Source: an uncultured Psychrobacter sp.
GTDB lineage: Bacteria > Pseudomonadota > Gammaproteobacteria > Pseudomonadales > Moraxellaceae
Length of the DNA: 64,000 nucleotides
Direction of reading: 5' to 3'
Assembly: GCF_947495825.1 (NCBI RefSeq)
Contig: NZ_CANMAH010000008.1
Span: 62,001-126,000, forward strand
The position numbers were made by a program, and so were the translations under genes. Shown piece by piece: positions 57,023-64,000 of the stretch. Under the pieces are notes generated by a model that did no database searches, was not told where the DNA came from, and saw nothing but the letters and a program-made list of their open reading frames with translations. Position 1 is the first letter of the stretch. Each line of letters begins with the position of its first letter.

Positions 57023-57040
57023 ACATGACACATAATATCT

Positions 57041-57212
57041 AGGGCGTGTCTTTATTTCAAAAATGGTGATAAAAATAAGATAAATTGCGGTCAAACAAGG
57101 GAAATAGCGCCGTTAATATCGGGATATTGACCAGCTATTTGACGATGTTTGACAAAATTTGGCCATTTTTAGCCCATTTAGATAACTATCGAGTGAATTT
57201 AAGACACGTCCT
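57041..57212. mobile_element. MITE-like element with terminal inverted repeats
   Basis: A 172-base element bounded by AGGGCGTGTCTTTATTTC and GAATTTAAGACACGTCCT, which are imperfect 18-base inverted repeats (15 of 18). Both ends sit in CTAG, which fits a TA target duplication. It contains no coding sequence. The ends resemble those of IS5-family elements, a comparison from memory. It lies directly upstream of the nadA promoter. Confidence 0.55.
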
Positions 57213-57267
57213 AGCAGGTCAGTTTTATTTAGAATTGACTATAGTTAGAAAAATCATAAAAAAACCC

Positions 57268-57295
57268 TTGTTTTTATGCTCAAAATGAGCATAAT
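57268..57295 (+). promoter_or_regulatory. nadA promoter with NrtR operator
   Basis: The arms TTATGCTCA and TGAGCATAA (57274-57294) form a perfect 9-base inverted repeat around AAA. A -35-like TTGTTT at 57268-57273 and a -10-like CATAAT at 57290-57295 with a 16-base spacer overlap it, so a bound repressor would cover the promoter. The nadC site is a near copy. Confidence 0.7.
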
Positions 57296-57384
57296 TAAAA
57301 CAATTTATGATTTTGCCTCAGTAAGTCATTCCAATATTACGACATATGATGTGTCACTATCGCACCAAAGGAAAGGTTGCAGCT

Positions 57385-58524
57385 ATGAAAACTTATCCAT
57401 ACGACGCCCCTATCATGAGTACCGACCAGCGCATCGCCACTCAGATGACCGTCGAATACGCCAAAGCAAAGATACCTACCGAGTTGCCACGCTCTGAGCG
57501 GCTGGCGGTTGAAGAAAACATTAAGCACTTGCTAAAAGCACATAACGCTGTGCTCGTCGCTCATTACTATGTCGATCCTTTTATTCAGGATTTGGCATTG
57601 GCGACTGGCGGCTGTGTCGGTGACTCGCTTGAGATGGCGCGCTTTGGACAAGCACATGAGGCGCAGACATTGGTGGTGGCAGGCGTGCGCTTTATGGGGG
57701 AGTCAGCAAAAATTCTAAGTATGGAAAAAACCGTCCTGATGCCTGATTTAGAAGCGGAATGCTCGCTTGATTTGGGCTGTCCTGCAGATGAGTTTGCCGT
57801 ATTTTGCGACGCCCATCCTGAGCGTACTGTGGTGGTTTATGCCAATACCAGCGCCGCGGTCAAAGCGCGTGCCGACTGGGTGGTGACTTCCTCTGTCGGC
57901 ATAGATATCGTCCGTCATCTTCACGAGCAAGGTGAGCCTATCATTTGGGGGCCTGACCGTCATTTGGGCAAATATATCGCTCGTGAGACTGGCGCAGACA
58001 TGCTGCTTTGGCAAGGCTCTTGCCTGGTGCACAATGAGTTTAAGGCGACCGAGCTGCTGCAATTAAAAGAAGAGCACCCTGACGCCAAAGTGCTGGTACA
58101 TCCAGAGTCGCCTGATAGCGTGGTTGCGCTCGCTGATGTCGTCGGCTCGACCAGTAAGCTGCTCAGCTCGACCTATGAGATGGATGCCGAGACCTTTATC
58201 GTAGCGACCGATTTGGGCATCTTGCACGAGATGCAAAAACGCTCGCCAAACAAGCGCTTTTTGGCGGCACCGACCGCTGGCGAAAGCGCCAGCTGTAAGA
58301 GCTGCGCGTTTTGTCCGTGGATGGCGATGAATGGCCTAAAAGGCATCGAGCAGTGTCTGACGCAGCGAAGCGGTGAAGTCATGTTGACGCCTGAGCTGGC
58401 AGCGGCTGCCAAAAAACCTTTACAACGCATGCTGGATTTTGCCGAAGCGCAAAAGCGGCGCGTCACTACAAGCGGTGACATTGTCAAAGACCGCGCACTC
58501 TTTGCCAATGTGGGAGCCGCCTAA
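57385..58524 (+). CDS. nadA: Quinolinate synthase
   Basis: A 379-residue [4Fe-4S] enzyme that condenses iminoaspartate with dihydroxyacetone phosphate to quinolinate. The three cluster cysteines are expected in [15 protein letters not shown] sequence near the N-terminal third, in GSCLVHNEF and in the C-terminal [11 protein letters not shown]. The start ATG at 57385 (MKTYPYDAP) follows GGAAAGGTTGCAGCT; an earlier ATG at 57346 is in frame but reads unlike the family. It overlaps no neighbour and is followed one base later by nadB. Confidence 0.95.
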   Translation: MKTYPYDAPIMSTDQRIATQMTVEYAKAKIPTELPRSERLAVEENIKHLLKAHNAVLVAHYYVDPFIQDLALATGGCVGDSLEMARFGQAHEAQTLVVAGVRFMGESAKILSMEKTVLMPDLEAECSLDLGCPADEFAVFCDAHPERTVVVYANTSAAVKARADWVVTSSVGIDIVRHLHEQGEPIIWGPDRHLGKYIARETGADMLLWQGSCLVHNEFKATELLQLKEEHPDAKVLVHPESPDSVVALADVVGSTSKLLSSTYEMDAETFIVATDLGILHEMQKRSPNKRFLAAPTAGESASCKSCAFCPWMAMNGLKGIEQCLTQRSGEVMLTPELAAAAKKPLQRMLDFAEAQKRRVTTSGDIVKDRALFANVGAA

Positions 58525-58525
58525 G

Positions 58526-60433
58526 ATGAGTGAGGCGCATACAGCCGCTAATACAACCACCTCTGCTGATAATACCCATGGCGTCAGACACACAGACGTG
58601 TTGATCATTGGCGCAGGTCTTGCAGGGTTTAGCACAGCGCTGGCCTTACCGCAAACACTGAACGTGACTGTATTAAGCAAAGCGACGCTGGACGTTTGCT
58701 CAAGTCATTATGCCCAAGGCGGTATCGCGGCAAGTTTAGATGCCAAAGACTGTGCCGCCGACCATATCGCTGATACGCTCATCGCTGGCGCAGGATTGTG
58801 CGAGGCAAAAAACACCACAGAGATCCTAAGCGCTGGCCAACAAGCGGTGCAATGGCTGTGTGAGCAAGGCGTGCCCTTTACTCGCCTCCCAAAACAACAC
58901 GCGCCAGCAGAAAAAATAGCAACATTAAATAGGCTTGAAACCCTTTATCAGAGAGGTTTTGAGTCGACCTCCTTACAAACCAGTGATTTACACTTGATCA
59001 AAGAAGGCGGCCATGGCTGCCGGCGCGTTGCCCATGCTGATGATGCAACTGGTCGACACATTATGGAAGCCTTAGTTATAAAAGCGCAAGCGGCGTCCAA
59101 TATCACCATCCTACCCTATCATGAAGCACTCAACCTTTTAAAAAATAATGATAACCAATGCCAAGGTGCGCTGGTTTTTGATCACGTCAATCAGCGTAAG
59201 CTTGCCTTTAATAGTCGCGCAGTCGTACTGGCTAGCGGCGGTTTAGGACAGCTGTTTAAACGTGCCAGCGCACCCAATGTCTGTGTCGGCGATGGCGTGA
59301 TGATGGCTTGGCAAGCAGGCTGCCGCTTGGCAAATCTGGAGTTTATCCAGTTTCATCCGACAGGTTTGGCGCTTGGTGACAGTAGTTTTTTAATCTCTGA
59401 AGCCCTACGCGGTGAAGGCGGACGGCTGTACTGCCCGCAGGCAGGCAAACGCTTTATGTTAGAGGTCGATACACGCGCAGAGCTGGCACCAAGAGACATC
59501 GTCGCTCGTGCTATCGCCGAGCAAATTAGCACCAATGAACTTGGCTACGTCAATCTCGATGTCAGTCACTTGCCAGCGCCATTTCTCCAAGCGCACTTTC
59601 CGCAGATTTATCAGACACTATTAGACCTTGGCATCGATATCACCACCGACCCGATTCCGGTAGCCCCCACCGCGCATTATAGCTGCGGCGGCGTGGTCAC
59701 TTCTGCTAATGGTTTGACCGATGTGGCAGGGCTTTATGCGGCTGGCGAAGTCGCTTATACAGGCCTGCATGGTGCCAACCGTTTAGCAAGTAACTCACTA
59801 TTGGAATGTGTGGTGGTCGGACGGAATATCGCCACTGACTTACCGCGCTATTTGAAAGCAATAGAAAAGCTAGATACAACGTCCATTTATACTAATTCAG
59901 ATCAATCAATCCATGATATTTGGACAGCGCCAACGCTTGCAGACTATCAGCGCATCACCTTGCCATCGTCCATTGAATACCAAAGCCATGCTAATGACCA
60001 TCACAACGTCAACGTCAGCATCAATATGAATGCTGGTATCACTGGAATAACCACAGAATTAAAAGCTTTAATGACGTCTCATATGGGTATTACCCGTGAA
60101 GCTAAACAATTAGCACAAGCGCTGGAGCAAATCTGTCAGTGGCAACAGCAGCTCGGTGGCGGAAGCTTGAATCACATAGATACTAAAAACAAAGACCACG
60201 TCATCTCCTACCATACGCTGCCCTACGTTCAATTAACTAGGCAGTTGCAATTGGCGACCTTGATTATTGAGTCGGCTTATCAGCGTCATGAGAGTCGCGG
60301 CGGTCATTATAGACAAGACTATCCAAACTTAGCAGACGAACCTAAAATTAGTGTCATTGAGCCTTTATTAGACAGTCTGCCTAACCTAACTCATACATCT
60401 GGCAAATTTATTTCAGTCCATCGACTGATATAG
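58526..60433 (+). CDS. nadB: L-aspartate oxidase
   Basis: A 635-residue FAD enzyme that oxidises aspartate to iminoaspartate, the partner of NadA. FAD motifs: VLIIGAGLAGFSTALAL, SSHYAQGGIAA, and the C-terminal LHGANRLASNSLLE. HPTGL and AHYSCGG active-site regions are present. It is about 90 residues longer than E. coli NadB, mainly through an Asn/His/Thr-rich insert near 450-500 before the helical C-domain. I use the ATG at 58526, one base after nadA; an earlier ATG would lie inside nadA. Confidence 0.94.
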   Translation: MSEAHTAANTTTSADNTHGVRHTDVLIIGAGLAGFSTALALPQTLNVTVLSKATLDVCSSHYAQGGIAASLDAKDCAADHIADTLIAGAGLCEAKNTTEILSAGQQAVQWLCEQGVPFTRLPKQHAPAEKIATLNRLETLYQRGFESTSLQTSDLHLIKEGGHGCRRVAHADDATGRHIMEALVIKAQAASNITILPYHEALNLLKNNDNQCQGALVFDHVNQRKLAFNSRAVVLASGGLGQLFKRASAPNVCVGDGVMMAWQAGCRLANLEFIQFHPTGLALGDSSFLISEALRGEGGRLYCPQAGKRFMLEVDTRAELAPRDIVARAIAEQISTNELGYVNLDVSHLPAPFLQAHFPQIYQTLLDLGIDITTDPIPVAPTAHYSCGGVVTSANGLTDVAGLYAAGEVAYTGLHGANRLASNSLLECVVVGRNIATDLPRYLKAIEKLDTTSIYTNSDQSIHDIWTAPTLADYQRITLPSSIEYQSHANDHHNVNVSINMNAGITGITTELKALMTSHMGITREAKQLAQALEQICQWQQQLGGGSLNHIDTKNKDHVISYHTLPYVQLTRQLQLATLIIESAYQRHESRGGHYRQDYPNLADEPKISVIEPLLDSLPNLTHTSGKFISVHRLI

Positions 60434-60584
60434 CGGGCAAGATAAGTATTCGCAACCAGCAATTAGTACTCTTTAAAGTTGCGTGAATATGGTAATTTTT
60501 GTCCACTCTTTTCAGCATTTATAGCCTAATATGATACAATCTCCAGCTTCCTAAAACGCCTACAAAAGCTGCGAGCACATCATC

Positions 60585-61496
60585 ATGCAAAGCCTAGTTA
60601 CCCTTGTTTTGGTATTAATGCCAATGTTTATTGGCTTTGCCATTCCTTCTAACCCCAAATTGACTAGGCTTGCAGATAAAGGCTTGTCGTACTTGGTTTA
60701 TGTCATCTTAACCCTTATCGGTATTGAGCTGTCACAAGTAGAAGGGCTGGGTAACCAAATAGGCGAAATCGCCCTATATGTCACCATCTTATCGATACTG
60801 ACCATTGGCAGTGGTTTGTTTGCTCTAATGGTATTTGATCGTCTGCGCCCGTGGCATGCCAAAAAACCCAGCGTCAAATCCAAAGAGCACCGCGTCAGTA
60901 TCCGCGGTAGCTTGGCACAAGTGGTTTGTGTCGTGATTGGCATGGTGATTGGTTATTTTTTACCGGCAGGTTATATGCCGCCTGAAAACACCATGACCGT
61001 CATGCTAATGATATTGATCTTACTAGTCGGTATCGGTCTCAAAGGCTCAGGCATCACCCTAAAAGAAGTACTGCTCAATAAACGCGGGGTTGAGATGAGT
61101 ATTATCTTTACGTTATCGATATTGGTCGGCGGGCTTGTCTTTGCGCTGATGTTTAGCGATGTGTCATGGACCAAAGGCTTGGCGCTGGCGTCTGGCTTCG
61201 GCTGGTATTCGCTATCGGCCATCGTCATGACCGATGCTTATGGAGCGATTTGGGGCAGTGTGGCGCTGTTTAATGACTTGATACGTGAGTTTTTTGCGCT
61301 ATTATTTATTCCTGTCTTTATGCGTAAATATCCATCAGCGGCAGTTGGGCTTGGCGGCGCGACTAGCTTGGATTTTACCTTGCCTATCATTCAACAATCA
61401 GGTGGCCTAAAAGTTGTGCCACTGGCGATTAGCTTTGGCTTTATTATCAATATTGTCTCGCCAGTGCTGATGGTGCTGTTTTCGTCGTTGGGGTGA
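60585..61496 (+). CDS. lysO: Lysine exporter LysO family protein
   Basis: A 303-residue membrane protein with about eight hydrophobic segments that matches E. coli YbjE/LysO, which exports L-lysine. The conserved KEVLLNKRGVEM, ASGFGWYSLSAIVMTDAYG and GGATSLDFTLPIIQQSGG stretches are the family core. It is the second basic-amino-acid exporter in the window, after the ArgO homologue. It converges on the NYN-domain gene. Confidence 0.9.
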   Translation: MQSLVTLVLVLMPMFIGFAIPSNPKLTRLADKGLSYLVYVILTLIGIELSQVEGLGNQIGEIALYVTILSILTIGSGLFALMVFDRLRPWHAKKPSVKSKEHRVSIRGSLAQVVCVVIGMVIGYFLPAGYMPPENTMTVMLMILILLVGIGLKGSGITLKEVLLNKRGVEMSIIFTLSILVGGLVFALMFSDVSWTKGLALASGFGWYSLSAIVMTDAYGAIWGSVALFNDLIREFFALLFIPVFMRKYPSAAVGLGGATSLDFTLPIIQQSGGLKVVPLAISFGFIINIVSPVLMVLFSSLG

Positions 61497-61501
61497 GTTG
61501 A

Positions 61502-62743
61502 CTATATATTATAACTAAGCTTGTTGTTACTAGATATCGTGACAACCTGATTGCCAACCATTTGTTTGACGATATTATCAATTGTTTTAGGGTCTTCATC
61601 GCGCAGATGACTGTTAAGGTAATTGATTAAACTCGATTTTTTGGCAGGACGTGAGCTGACAGGCCGAGCCTTAATAGATGCAATAGCGCATTGATATACA
61701 GTACGTTGGCCTATCGTCTTTGAGCTTACGTTTTTGACACTGGTTTTTGTTTTATGGACTGATAAATCATCTAAGGTTGGATAACAAACACTTTGATTGT
61801 TTTGCTTTATCAGTCCTTGATTTTTTAGCCATGTAATAACTAGGTTTACTTGGGACTCATCGTTTTTTTGACGATAGCTGGCAAGTTTTTGTTTGATGAC
61901 GTTGGTTAATCCAGTCATAGTCTTAGCTTTACTTAGTAATACTTTTTCGGTTACTAAATTTAATATATCCTGACTGTCCGTGTTGTAGCACAGTTTTTCG
62001 TTTTTACTATCGAGCTCTATAAGCCCTTTCTTGATAAATTTATCAAAGACTTTTTCAACGATATCGTTTTGTTCGGCTTCATCAAATTTAACCAAAGCTT
62101 CTGCTAAAGCGTATTTCTTCATCGCAGAGAGTAGGTTTGATTTATAGCTTGGCAAAAACATCTTGCGATTTACTATGCTATCGAACACCAAAACATAGCA
62201 GTCATGAATGACAGATTGAGGCGTTTTTTCTTCACTGATTGGTACTGCAGCGATCTTTGTCTCTACCAGATCATCGCTGTTAGTATCGTCATAGAACACT
62301 TCGTTTTGACTGGTATCAACGATGAGTTGAGTTTGTTCTATATCAGCCTCTATCGTGTTCTCTACCTCATAGGCGAGGCTTAATTGGTTGGCATCTGCTG
62401 CGCGTGTGATGGCCATACCGTCATACACAGTGTTGAGATGCTCAACCAAGATATCGTAACCACTGTCTCTTGCCAAAATACACACATCCGCCTGTGCATC
62501 GATTTCAGATATTTTGCCAAGATAAAAAGACAAGTAAAAATCTAAAGCGTTTTTACCTGCATGCTGCATCTTAATGATATGTACATTATCGCTGTTGAAT
62601 TCGAGTAATGCTTCGACCAACTCAAGTGGCAAGCTCTTTTGCTGATGTATGCCCAAAAACAACCATACATGGCATTCCTTTGTATCCATGCCCTCAAAGC
62701 TCTTGGGTTGAATGTTTTCATAATCAATTAAAATATGCTTCAT
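61502..62743 (-). CDS. NYN/PIN-like nuclease protein with winged-helix-like repeats
   Basis: A 413-residue protein. Residues 1-125 form a PIN-like NYN domain: LIDYENI with D7, GKNALDFYL with D68, and ARDSGYDILV with D93 and D97, all acidic residues that would bind the metal. The rest has three regions of similar pattern (about 195-254, 270-322, 363-412), each a helix pair ending in a hydrophobic strand with LCYN, VCYP or LSYN, which look like winged helices. Such proteins are thought to be RNases; the substrate here is unknown. Confidence 0.75.
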   Translation of the reverse strand: MKHILIDYENIQPKSFEGMDTKECHVWLFLGIHQQKSLPLELVEALLEFNSDNVHIIKMQHAGKNALDFYLSFYLGKISEIDAQADVCILARDSGYDILVEHLNTVYDGMAITRAADANQLSLAYEVENTIEADIEQTQLIVDTSQNEVFYDDTNSDDLVETKIAAVPISEEKTPQSVIHDCYVLVFDSIVNRKMFLPSYKSNLLSAMKKYALAEALVKFDEAEQNDIVEKVFDKFIKKGLIELDSKNEKLCYNTDSQDILNLVTEKVLLSKAKTMTGLTNVIKQKLASYRQKNDESQVNLVITWLKNQGLIKQNNQSVCYPTLDDLSVHKTKTSVKNVSSKTIGQRTVYQCAIASIKARPVSSRPAKKSSLINYLNSHLRDEDPKTIDNIVKQMVGNQVVTISSNNKLSYNI

Positions 62744-62779
62744 CGAAATATTCTTATTATTTGATTGTCACAACAAGCC

Positions 62780-64000
62780 CTAAACCCCACTCGCCTGCTT
62801 CGCAAACAGTTTCATCAATGGCTTAATTTTCCCCACGCGGTACATGCCTTCGCTGCGAATCTGCTGGATAGGACGTAGCTGAGCGATGTCTCCTGCAAAT
62901 AGCCAATTAAGCGCTGAAAAACTATGCATCATCAGGCTATTATGCGGTCGGCGCAGACGCTCATAGCTACGCAAAGTTTGGTTACTGCCCCACAGTTTAT
63001 TGCCGCTACGCGCATAGTCGTGCATCAGCTGCTCACTTAGCGCCTTCACATCGAGCATACCCAGATTTAACCCCTGACCTGCCAGCGGATGCACACCATG
63101 GGCGGCATCGCCTATTAGTACCAAATTGTCCTGTACATAACGCTTCGCTTGCTGCGCGGTCAGTGGAAAACTGGCAATTGACTCTATCTGCTCGATTGCG
63201 CCCAGCTCATAGTGACTGGCAGCGGCCAATTTATCAGCGATCACGCGCTCATCTTCCTCGAGCAAAGCCAGTGCGTAATTGCGCGGCAGTGTCCAGACAA
63301 TGGACTGCCAATGCTGCGGATTGGCTTTATCTTCATCGGTGATATCCGCTAATGGCAACAGAGCCAGCGTGCCGGTCGGTAGCATGGCTTGGCGTGCGGT
63401 CGCTTGATGGGGTTTGGCAGTCTGAATCGCACAGCAAATCGCGGTTTGGTTATAATCAAGCGTGTCCAGCCCAATCGCCGCCTGCTGACGGACAAACGAG
63501 CCACGACCATCGGCACCGACGAGCAGATGCGTATCGATAGCAGCGCCGTCTGCTAGCGTCACACGGTAGCCCTGCTGCGTCCCGCGCCAGTCCATATTGA
63601 CGACTTTTTGCCCTGCGATGACGGTCAGATAATCACTGACATCATCCTCAGACAGACGCTGCCACAAGGCATACTCGATGACCGCTGGTTCAACCATACT
63701 GCCAAGCAGCCCTGGCGCACTGCGGTCACTATCGCCAAATAATAGCTCGCCCATACCATTGAGTTGCCATACCTGCATCTGCGAGTAATCCGCCTTGCGC
63801 CCTGATAGCGCTATCTTTTGCCAAGCGCCTACGTCTTTTAGCAGCTCAATGCTGGCGAGGCTCAGCGCATAAACACGGGCATCACGGCGGCGTAGCACCT
63901 GTTGCCATGCAGACTCATCTCGAGCAGGACGCGCATCGATTAAGGTCACGGGCATTTTGGCCTGTGCCAGCTTTAGCGCCAGCGTCGCACCGACGATACC
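62780..64000 (-). CDS. UbiH/UbiF-family FAD monooxygenase, C-terminal part
   Basis: The reading frame is open to the window edge: the first 15 codons inside read GIVGATLALKLAQAK, part of the FAD-binding Rossmann fold, so the start lies outside. About 406 residues are visible. The DG motif (LLVGADGRGSFVR) and the second FAD motif GDAAHGVHPLAGQGLNLGMLD are typical of ubiquinone-biosynthesis hydroxylases (UbiH, UbiI, UbiF). Which ring position it hydroxylates cannot be told here. Confidence 0.88.
   Translation of the reverse strand, partial: GIVGATLALKLAQAKMPVTLIDARPARDESAWQQVLRRRDARVYALSLASIELLKDVGAWQKIALSGRKADYSQMQVWQLNGMGELLFGDSDRSAPGLLGSMVEPAVIEYALWQRLSEDDVSDYLTVIAGQKVVNMDWRGTQQGYRVTLADGAAIDTHLLVGADGRGSFVRQQAAIGLDTLDYNQTAICCAIQTAKPHQATARQAMLPTGTLALLPLADITDEDKANPQHWQSIVWTLPRNYALALLEEDERVIADKLAAASHYELGAIEQIESIASFPLTAQQAKRYVQDNLVLIGDAAHGVHPLAGQGLNLGMLDVKALSEQLMHDYARSGNKLWGSNQTLRSYERLRRPHNSLMMHSFSALNWLFAGDIAQLRPIQQIRSEGMYRVGKIKPLMKLFAKQASGV

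Larger units (their letters stand above)
56731..57384. other. Intergenic region nrtR-nadA
   Basis: A 654-base spacer between divergent nrtR and nadA. It holds a 17-base tandem duplication at 56752-56785, two palindromic elements (56951-57022 and 57041-57212) and the nadA operator-promoter. An ATG at 57346 would extend nadA by 13 codons. I see no independent gene. Confidence 0.6.

Noticed and set aside
57041..57212. Full insertion sequence in the nrtR-nadA spacer
   Set aside because: Only 172 bases lie between the inverted ends, with no transposase reading frame, so at most a MITE or remnant.

Overview
The window looks like a chromosomal segment of a Psychrobacter-type gammaproteobacterium (Moraxellaceae). 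This rests on protein style, the moderate GC of the housekeeping genes, and gene neighbourhoods; no rRNA or tRNA was seen to confirm it. Most of it is ordinary core genome. No rRNA, tRNA, CRISPR array, transposase or prophage was seen.

Layout. 1-16618 is mixed housekeeping: a peroxiredoxin start, a PLD-like protein, a patatin phospholipase, glnS, a cyclophilin, lpxH, orn, rsgA, the rhodanese-grxC-secB cluster, adk, and a ccmFGHI cytochrome c maturation operon, then a DUF445 membrane protein. 17146-25002 is a plus-strand core block: mrdA (PBP2), rsmD, rplM-rpsI, an LpxL-type acyltransferase, trpS, scpA-scpB. 25030-47424 is one long minus-strand surface-polysaccharide locus starting with wza-wzb-wzc. 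rluB, which commonly sits beside scpAB, lies on the far side, so the locus appears to separate scpB from rluB. 49072-51292 holds three paralogous proteins of unknown function. 51429-64000 carries argO/lysE, a trimethylamine-monooxygenase-like flavoprotein, marC, an NAD-synthesis regulon (nadC, nrtR, nadA-nadB), lysO, an NYN nuclease-like protein and a partial ubiH-like gene.

Polysaccharide locus. Wza, Wzb and Wzc form the export and control machinery. WbpM-like dehydratase, the DegT aminotransferase and a PglC-type transferase point to a 4-amino-4,6-dideoxy-N-acetylhexosamine as first sugar. TviB/WbpO and TviC/WbpP-like enzymes point to UDP-GalNAcA. Wzx, a Wzy-like polymerase and two GT4 enzymes suggest a short Wzx/Wzy repeat unit. 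The unusual part is five ATP-grasp proteins: one overlapping the PglC-type gene (like a split Neisseria PglB2), three tandem paralogues, and one of the sugar-transfer-associated type. I infer a polymer heavily decorated with amide-linked acyl or amino-acid groups. The centre of the locus (about 30.7-39.2 kb) is much more AT-rich than its flanks, as expected for exchanged serotype-specific DNA.

NAD regulon. An NrtR-type regulator lies between nadC and nadAB. A perfect 9-3-9 palindrome lies in front of nadA and a near copy in front of nadC, so the regulator and its probable operators are visible together. The nrtR-nadA gap also holds two palindromic elements, one resembling a MITE.
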